Shown piece by piece: positions 58,447 to 64,000 of a stretch of 64,000 nt of DNA. Position 1 is the first letter of the stretch; each line of letters opens with the position of its first letter. A program made the translations under genes and the position numbers. Source of the stretch: Anaerocolumna sedimenticola (GTDB taxonomy: Bacteria > Bacillota > Clostridia > Lachnospirales > Lachnospiraceae); contig NZ_CP048000.1 in the NCBI RefSeq assembly GCF_009931695.1, forward strand, positions 2,931,501 to 2,995,500. The letters are read 5' to 3'. The notes under the pieces are model-generated. The model saw only the letters and a program-made list of their open reading frames with translations, made no database searches and was not told the DNA's origin.

Positions 58447-60033
58447 ATGTATAAAGTAATGATAGTTGATGATGAAGTGCTGGTAAGAGTGGGACTTAAA
58501 ACGACAATTAATTGGGAAGCAGTCGGTTTTACCATAGTTTCGGAAGCGTCTAATGGTGAACAGGCTTATGAGAATTATCAAAAATTTAAACCGGATGTCA
58601 TTATAACGGATATTAAGATGCCAAAACAGGATGGGCTTTGGTTAGTGGACCAAATACGTAAAGATAATACGGAAGCCCAGATTTTAGTTTTAACCTGTTA
58701 CGATGAATTTACTATTGTAAGAAAAGCATTGAAAGCAGGCGCTAATGATTATATTTTAAAATCTGAAATTGAAGATGAAGAACTGGTAAAACTTATGGCT
58801 TCTGTCAAAGAAAAACTGGATTCCCAAAGTAAAAATGAAGCAGATAAGAGGAATGAGCCGAATCTGGAGGAACTAAAACGTAGTCTGGCTGCAGATTTAG
58901 TCAGGAAAGGTTTTAATTTGGATGACCGGTTATATAAGTCTCTTAATAAAGTGGACTTCCCGGTTACTGATTCAACATTTTCTTTTATGGGTATTACTGT
59001 AGTACCGAATGCGGATGAACAAACTGATTTGACACAGGTAGGTTTTGCTGTTATGAACATCCTTTTTGAACAATTTCATCAAAATGAAATAACCTTCATC
59101 GATGTCCAGCCAAGCAATATGTATCTGCTTTTTATAGCTTCTCCTAATTTAAGGGCGGCTGAAATAAAAAGGATGTTTTCTGCTGCCGATAATGGGGCAA
59201 TGCAGTACTTTAACATATCTTTAAATGCAGTCTTTTCTCCGGTATTTCGTGAAATAGAACAGGCAGGAGAGGTATACAGGGATTTTATAGAAAAATCATC
59301 CGTACTATTTTATCGGTTGAAAAATCCTAACCGGATACTGTCTGTGGATACAATTAATTTTAGTGAACCCAACGTATCAGATTTAAAAAAGATATATAAT
59401 AAAAACTTTATTGAAGCCATAGGTCATGAAAATGTAGATAAAGTCAAAGAAATGATTGAGGAAATCGGACAGTACTTCGAAGATAATCAGGTATCCCCTA
59501 TGATTGTTAAAATATTTTATTCAAATCTGATCGGTGACATATTTGGCAGTTACGGCCTTTATCTTGCCGACCGGGAAGTATTTGAAACCCATAAATCCTA
59601 CCATTATCAGATAGAACAATCCGACCAGCTAAAGAATATTAACAGACTGCTTCAGGATTTAACGGAGAAATTGATTAATGAAATCCGGAAAGTCAGAAAT
59701 TATAATTCAAAATTCATGATTAACCAGGCACTTAATTATATAAATTATCATTATATGGAAAAAATCTCACTGGATGATGTGGCAGATGAGATGAATGTTT
59801 CAAAGCATTATTTAAGCAGCATTTTCAAGAAAGAAACCGGTGAGAATATGTCACTGTATATCAACAAGTTAAGGATAGAAAAAGCAAAACAATTATTATT
59901 GGAATCGGATATCAAGATAAAGGAAGTATTTGAGAAAGTGGGATATTCCGACCAACAATATTTCAGTAAAGTATTTAAAAAAATAACCGGCAAAACCGTT
60001 GTAGAATATAAAGAGGGGATGGGAAAGAAATAA
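58447..60033 (+). CDS. YesN-type response regulator with AraC DNA-binding domain
   Basis: A 528-aa regulator. Receiver domain 1-120: MIVDDEVLVRVGLKTT, phosphorylated Asp55 in VIITDIKMPKQDG, and a conserved Lys in NDYILKSEI. The middle (150-420) is the usual non-conserved region. The C-terminal AraC HTH is at 425-528: ISLDDVADEMNVSKHYLSSI, FKKETGENMSLYINKLRIEKA, VGYSDQQYFSKVFKKITGKT (each shown in part). It is the partner of the kinase at 56661. The ABC transporter starting at 60448 is a likely target. A terminator separates the two units. Confidence 0.92.
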   Translation: MYKVMIVDDEVLVRVGLKTTINWEAVGFTIVSEASNGEQAYENYQKFKPDVIITDIKMPKQDGLWLVDQIRKDNTEAQILVLTCYDEFTIVRKALKAGANDYILKSEIEDEELVKLMASVKEKLDSQSKNEADKRNEPNLEELKRSLAADLVRKGFNLDDRLYKSLNKVDFPVTDSTFSFMGITVVPNADEQTDLTQVGFAVMNILFEQFHQNEITFIDVQPSNMYLLFIASPNLRAAEIKRMFSAADNGAMQYFNISLNAVFSPVFREIEQAGEVYRDFIEKSSVLFYRLKNPNRILSVDTINFSEPNVSDLKKIYNKNFIEAIGHENVDKVKEMIEEIGQYFEDNQVSPMIVKIFYSNLIGDIFGSYGLYLADREVFETHKSYHYQIEQSDQLKNINRLLQDLTEKLINEIRKVRNYNSKFMINQALNYINYHYMEKISLDDVADEMNVSKHYLSSIFKKETGENMSLYINKLRIEKAKQLLLESDIKIKEVFEKVGYSDQQYFSKVFKKITGKTVVEYKEGMGKK

Positions 60034-60447
60034 ATAGATTAAAACCCTGTGAAAAAGCTGTAACATAGAAACCTTACTTTACTTCCGTAATATGACTTGT
60101 GAAATACCAATCATCATAAAAATAAAATAACTCAGATTGAAAAAACCTGAATTCAGAAAATTGATTCGGTTTTTTCATCTGAGTTTTTTATTTCCGCGAA
60201 AGTCTTTGTTCCTGGCTGAACCCATTCATCTTAATTTAGTACAAAAGAATCGTAATCCGGTATAAAACTTTTCACTCATACAAGTAAAATAATTCGATTT
60301 CGGGTAAAAAATTTAGACATAAAGTAAAATTGTACACAAAACACTTAATTCATTTCATTTTTTTGTTCAATATATTCGTGTATCATTGTACATACAGAAA
60401 GTAACCAAGTAAAAATGCCTAAAATAGTTAGAAAGGAGAAGCGATTT
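60034..60447. other. Intergenic region before the ribose-type ABC operon
   Basis: A 414-bp gap with the terminator at 60130-60190 and, further right, two direct copies of ATTGTACA (60329-60336 and 60385-60392, 56 bp apart), which could be binding sites for the AraC-type response regulator. No gene was recognised. Confidence 0.55.
60130..60190 (+). terminator. Strong terminator of the two-component operon
   Basis: AACTCAGAT and GAAAAAACC pair with GGTTTTTTC and ATCTGAGTT (one bulged T), then T6. The stem is about 18 bp. Confidence 0.92.
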
Positions 60448-61962
60448 ATGATTAATGCAGATATTAAGCTAAGAGTATCCAATATTGATAAATCCTTTCC
60501 GGGGGTAAAGGCATTAAATCAAGTCAATTTTGCAGTAAGAAAAGGAACCGTCCATGTATTATGCGGTGAAAACGGAGCAGGTAAATCTACATTAATGAAA
60601 GTCATTAATGGTATTTACCGGCCGGATGCAGGTGAAATTCTCATTGATGAGAAACCTGTGGATATTAAAAATCCGATTCAGGCAAGAAGTCTTGGTATAT
60701 CAATGATTTTTCAGGAGCTTAACTATATACCGGAAATGACCATTGAAGAAAGCCTTTGTGTGGGAAACTGGCCCAGGGACCGGTACGGACGTATAAACTG
60801 GAAAGAAATCAGAAAACGGACCAAAGAACTTCTAGCTAAGGAGAATCTGAATTATAATCCGGAAACAAAGTTAAAAGAACTAACCGTATCGGATATTCAG
60901 ATGTTAGAGATTTTAAAAGCCATCTCTTATAACTCGGATATTATCATAATGGATGAACCTACCTCAGCAATTACCAATAAGGAAGTGGAGGTATTATTCC
61001 AAAAGATTAATGAAATTAAGAGCCGGGGCGCTTGCATTATTTATATCTCACATAAAATGGATGAAATATTCCGGATTGCGGATGAAATAACAGTATTCCG
61101 TGATGGCTGTGTCGTAGATTCAAGACCAATAGGGGAATACGATTTAGAAACCGTAATATCCCAGATGGTAGGCAGGAAATTGGAGAACAATTTTCCCAAG
61201 GAAGAAATTAAACTTGGCGGTGAAATATTAAAAGTCCAAAGTCTTACCCAGAAAGATAAATTTGAAGACGTCAGTTTTCACGTAAGAGAAGGTGAAATAA
61301 TTGGCTTTGCAGGCTTAATGGGAGCGGGCAGAACTGAAGTTATGAGAAGTCTGTTTGGGCTTGATCCGTATGAATCCGGTGAGATTTTTATTAAAAACCA
61401 GAAAACAGTGATCAAAAATGTTAAAAGCAGTATTGATAAAAAGATGGTTATGCTCTCCGAAGACAGAAGAAGATTTGGTATTATTCCGGTGAGAAGTATT
61501 AAAGAAAACGTTGCGCTGGCAAGCCTTAGAAAATTCATTTACAGCGGAAGACTTCACGAAGAGGAAGAAAATAAAGCAGTAAAAGAATTTTGTGAAAAGA
61601 TGAATGTAAAGGCTCCTGACTTTGAAACAAAAATTGAATCTTTAAGCGGCGGAAACCAGCAAAAAGTCATACTTGCAAAGTGGATGGTTACGGATCCGGA
61701 TATCTTAATTGTGGATGAACCTACCCGTGGAATCGACGTAGGTGCCAAATACGAGATTTATAAATTAATGACTGAACTGGCCAAACAAAAGAAAGCCCTC
61801 GTTATGGTTTCTTCCGAACTGCCGGAGTTGATTGGAATGTGTGACAGAATCTATATCATGTCAAAAGGAAAAGTCACCGGTATGTTAACCAGGGATGAAT
61901 TTACCCAGGAGAGCATTATGGCTTATGCAACCGGTACAAAAATCCAGAAAGAGGTGAAATAA
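60448..61962 (+). CDS. Ribose/galactose-type sugar ABC transporter ATPase (RbsA/MglA-like)
   Basis: A 504-aa double ATPase. The N-half has Walker A GENGAGKSTLMK, Q-loop MIFQELNYIPEMT, Walker B IIIMDEPTSAIT and H-loop IYISHKMDEI; its signature is the family-typical weak LTVSDIQMLEI. The C-half has a degenerate Walker A (GLMGAGRTEVMRSL), a full signature SLSGGNQQKVILAKW, and Walker B LIVDEPTRGIDVGA. This asymmetry is normal for CUT2 sugar ATPases. AAAGGAGAA at 60432 supports ATG 60448. It is followed by its permease after one base. Confidence 0.93.
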   Translation: MINADIKLRVSNIDKSFPGVKALNQVNFAVRKGTVHVLCGENGAGKSTLMKVINGIYRPDAGEILIDEKPVDIKNPIQARSLGISMIFQELNYIPEMTIEESLCVGNWPRDRYGRINWKEIRKRTKELLAKENLNYNPETKLKELTVSDIQMLEILKAISYNSDIIIMDEPTSAITNKEVEVLFQKINEIKSRGACIIYISHKMDEIFRIADEITVFRDGCVVDSRPIGEYDLETVISQMVGRKLENNFPKEEIKLGGEILKVQSLTQKDKFEDVSFHVREGEIIGFAGLMGAGRTEVMRSLFGLDPYESGEIFIKNQKTVIKNVKSSIDKKMVMLSEDRRRFGIIPVRSIKENVALASLRKFIYSGRLHEEEENKAVKEFCEKMNVKAPDFETKIESLSGGNQQKVILAKWMVTDPDILIVDEPTRGIDVGAKYEIYKLMTELAKQKKALVMVSSELPELIGMCDRIYIMSKGKVTGMLTRDEFTQESIMAYATGTKIQKEVK

Positions 61963-61963
61963 A

Positions 61964-62929
61964 TTGAATACCAAAAGTTTGACAGGAAATAAGATGTTCG
62001 CAAACATCAAAAGTAAATACAGTATCTATTTCGTTTTAGTAGCATTATTTATATTCTGCTGGCTGGCAAATAAAAACTTCGTATCCGTAGCCAATCTGCA
62101 GAATATATCGACACAGATTTCAGTAGGTACCATTTTAGCGTTTGGGCAAACCATTCTTATTATATCGGGTATGCTTGATTTATCTTCCGCTTCGGTACTG
62201 GCATTAGCAGGCGTCCTTTCCATTTCTTCCTATACTGCTACAGGTTCTTTAACAATCAGTTTTATCGTAGCGGTACTGGTGGGTGTGGGATGTAACGTTT
62301 TAAACGGTCTGATGGTTACCAAATATAAAACACCTCCCTTTATAGCAACCTTAGCTATGATGGCTATGGCAAGAGGGGCCGCCCTCCTTTATACCAACGG
62401 TCAGAATATTTACCAGATCGGTGACTATGTCAAATTCGGCCAAGGTAAGATATTGGGTATCCCGACACCCATGATCTTTCTCGTAGGTACTCTTATTGTT
62501 ACCTGGTATCTCTTAAGACATACCGTCTTTGGCCGCTCCATTTATGCAATCGGCGGTAATGAAGAAGCAGCCAATGCCTCCGGTATTAATGTTAACCGGA
62601 TTAAAATGAGGGCATTTATTATCAACGGTATCTTGGTTGGTATTGCCGGAGTATTATTTATGTCCCGTGTTAACGGCGGTATGCCAAACGGAGCCATCGG
62701 TTATGAATTTAAAGCACTTACCGCAGCTGTTATCGGCGGTACGAGCTTCTCAGGCGGTATCGGTACTGCATCGGGAACACTTGCAGGTGCCTTTATCGTT
62801 GGATTCTTAGACAACATCATGGTATTGGTAGGTGTTAACTCCTACTTACAGCAGATTGTCCGCGGCGCTATTATAGCACTTGCCGTTATATATGATATCT
62901 GGGCAAAAACCATGAGAAAAAAACGTTAA
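61964..62929 (+). CDS. Ribose/galactose-type sugar ABC transporter permease (RbsC/MglC-like)
   Basis: A 321-aa membrane protein with about eight to ten transmembrane segments of the BPD_transp_2 type: QTILIISGMLDLSSASVLAL, TPPFIATLAMMAMARGAALL, YAIGGNEEAANASGINVNRI (the ATPase-contact loop) and TAAVIGGTSFSGGIGTASGT. The start is TTG 61964 with GAGGTG upstream, one base after the ATPase stop. Single permease gene, so a homodimeric channel. Confidence 0.92.
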   Translation: MNTKSLTGNKMFANIKSKYSIYFVLVALFIFCWLANKNFVSVANLQNISTQISVGTILAFGQTILIISGMLDLSSASVLALAGVLSISSYTATGSLTISFIVAVLVGVGCNVLNGLMVTKYKTPPFIATLAMMAMARGAALLYTNGQNIYQIGDYVKFGQGKILGIPTPMIFLVGTLIVTWYLLRHTVFGRSIYAIGGNEEAANASGINVNRIKMRAFIINGILVGIAGVLFMSRVNGGMPNGAIGYEFKALTAAVIGGTSFSGGIGTASGTLAGAFIVGFLDNIMVLVGVNSYLQQIVRGAIIALAVIYDIWAKTMRKKR

Positions 62930-62947
62930 ACTTTTAAACTGTCTATG

Positions 62948-62963
62948 ATAGGGTAAGCCCTAT
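62948..62963 (+). promoter_or_regulatory. Small hairpin between permease and binding-protein genes
   Basis: ATAGGG pairs with CCCTAT across a 4-base loop; no T-tract. Possible mRNA end-protecting element favouring the binding-protein transcript. Confidence 0.4.
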
Positions 62964-62993
62964 TTAGAATAATAAAAATCAGGAGGAAAAGGT

Positions 62994-64000
62994 ATGAAAA
63001 AATTGTTGGTTCTAACAATGGTAGTAGCATTAATGGCTTCATTATTTACGGGGTGTACCGGACCAAAAGATCAAGGTACAAAAACCGGTACCGAACAGAC
63101 CGGCGGGGAAAATACGAAAACAGAGGATCAGGGTAACGGAGAAAAAGTATATCGTATTGCCTATATTGCAAGAGCACAGGCAGACTCCTTTGCAGCATGG
63201 TTGGCCAATGCAGTGACTGAAGAAGCTGCAAAATATCCCAACGTTAAGTTAGACGTATTTGACGGTCAGGCATCTGATGATACGGAAAACTCCTTAATTG
63301 AAAACGCTATCACCAACAAATATGATGCAATTATTGTACAGCCTAACAATGGGGAAGCACAAAGACCTTATGTGGAAAAAGCTGTTGCAGCAGGTATTGT
63401 GACGATTACAACCAATGCACGTATCAGCGGTATTGAGGGTGCATCATCCGTTGACGCAGATCCATACGCACAGGCAGCCGTTAACGCAGCATTAGCTCTG
63501 GAACAGGTTCCGCAAAATGCTAACGTAGTCGTACTTTTAGGACCTCCCGGAAACTTCCATGCTGATCAGAGAGAACAAAGCTGGCAGAAAGAATTTTTCG
63601 ACAAGAGGCCTGATGTAAAAATCGTTGGTAAAGAAATCGCTAACTGGAATAAAGACGAAGCTATGAACTACATGGAAACATGGGTACAGGCAAATGATAA
63701 AATCGATGCAATTATCGCTATGAATGATAACATGGCAGCAGGTGCCTTAGAAGTTGTAAAAGATGATCCGAAATTTGCTAATATTTTAGCTTACGGTGTT
63801 GACGGTACTGCAGAAGCTTGTCTGTTAATTAAAGACGGAAAAATGACTTCTACAAGCTTACAAAGCGCATATGACCTTGCTACTTCCTTACTTGACACTG
63901 CTAATAAATTATTAACCGGTGAAGAAACTCAAATTGATATTGATATTGAGTGTCCTTTAATTACAAAAGACAACGTAGACCAATATATCGAAATGCACAA
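62994..64000 (+). CDS. Sugar ABC transporter substrate-binding lipoprotein, truncated by window edge
   Basis: This gene starts at ATG 62994 (AGGAGGAAAAG upstream) and is still open at base 64000, 335 codons in. The signal peptide ends ASLFTGCTG with lipidated Cys21, then a Thr/Gly-rich linker. The mature part is a Peripla_BP_4 (RbsB/MglB-like) sugar-binding fold: YRIAYIARAQADSFAAWLAN, YDAIIVQPNNGEAQ, AAGIVTITTNARISG, DAIIAMNDNMAAGALEVVK, AYGVDGTAEACLLI. It matches the CUT2 ATPase and permease just upstream. Ligand unknown; a pentose or hexose is expected. Confidence 0.93.
   Translation, partial: MKKLLVLTMVVALMASLFTGCTGPKDQGTKTGTEQTGGENTKTEDQGNGEKVYRIAYIARAQADSFAAWLANAVTEEAAKYPNVKLDVFDGQASDDTENSLIENAITNKYDAIIVQPNNGEAQRPYVEKAVAAGIVTITTNARISGIEGASSVDADPYAQAAVNAALALEQVPQNANVVVLLGPPGNFHADQREQSWQKEFFDKRPDVKIVGKEIANWNKDEAMNYMETWVQANDKIDAIIAMNDNMAAGALEVVKDDPKFANILAYGVDGTAEACLLIKDGKMTSTSLQSAYDLATSLLDTANKLLTGEETQIDIDIECPLITKDNVDQYIEMH

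Overview
The window looks like a chromosome segment of a low-G+C Firmicute of the Lachnospiraceae type (an Anaerocolumna or Lachnoclostridium-like plant-sugar fermenter). Pointers are AT-rich DNA, strong GGAGG ribosome sites, frequent TTG starts, small CD3324-type regulators, an ECF transporter, AraC-GH39 and YesM/YesN-type regulators, and many glycoside hydrolases. No rRNA, tRNA, CRISPR array or intact transposon was seen. The genus is an inference.

Layout. 1-9.3 kb: a sugar block with an AraC-cupin-GH39 regulator (minus strand, running off the left edge, two frameshifts), a family 1 ABC sugar transporter (the second permease is frameshifted), a GH43 beta-xylosidase, a GH29 alpha-L-fucosidase and an AraC regulator. 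9.3-12.7 kb: small single genes (two GNATs, a YdcZ-type transporter, a CD3324 protein). 12.7-20.8 kb: two neighbouring TetR-dikinase operons. The second is a clear rifamycin phosphotransferase (rph) coupled to an MFS efflux gene. The first encodes a dikinase of the same architecture with unknown substrate. Both have twin-palindrome promoters. 20.8-24.3 kb: an L,D-transpeptidase, a glutathione peroxidase remnant, a NapH-like ferredoxin protein, a GNAT and a 56-aa protein. 24.5-28.5 kb: a nucleoside phosphorylase with a complete ECF transporter. 28.7-37.8 kb: mostly minus strand: a LysM-GH18 protein with a degraded active site, an AraC-methyltransferase fusion, a MerR regulator with a textbook 19-bp-spacer promoter in front of a CPBP protease, and a MoxR ATPase / VWA / leucine-rich-repeat module.

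38-41 kb: two cargo cassettes, each preceded by the same ~69-bp repeat and followed by an IS30-like transposase remnant. 41-45 kb: MarR with twin operators, a GH32 fructosidase with its LacI regulator, and an NlpC/P60 peptidase. 45.5-49.4 kb: AraC, kduI, kduD and a carbohydrate-binding-like protein (unsaturated uronate catabolism). 49.5-54.9 kb: DUF3788, ApbE, a second CD3324 protein, a frameshifted serine beta-lactamase-like hydrolase, a GNAT and a second NapH-like ferredoxin protein. 55-64 kb: binding protein, histidine kinase and AraC-type response regulator, then a ribose/galactose-type ABC transporter whose binding protein runs off the right edge.

Five single-base losses in short homopolymers break four otherwise plausible genes. 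The uniform pattern suggests homopolymer errors in the assembly rather than gene decay, so these genes are described as single loci. The most interesting items for follow-up are the orphan Rph-like dikinase operon, the MoxR-VWA-LRR module, the MerR-CPBP switch, the two repeat-bounded cargo cassettes and the dispersed repeat families.
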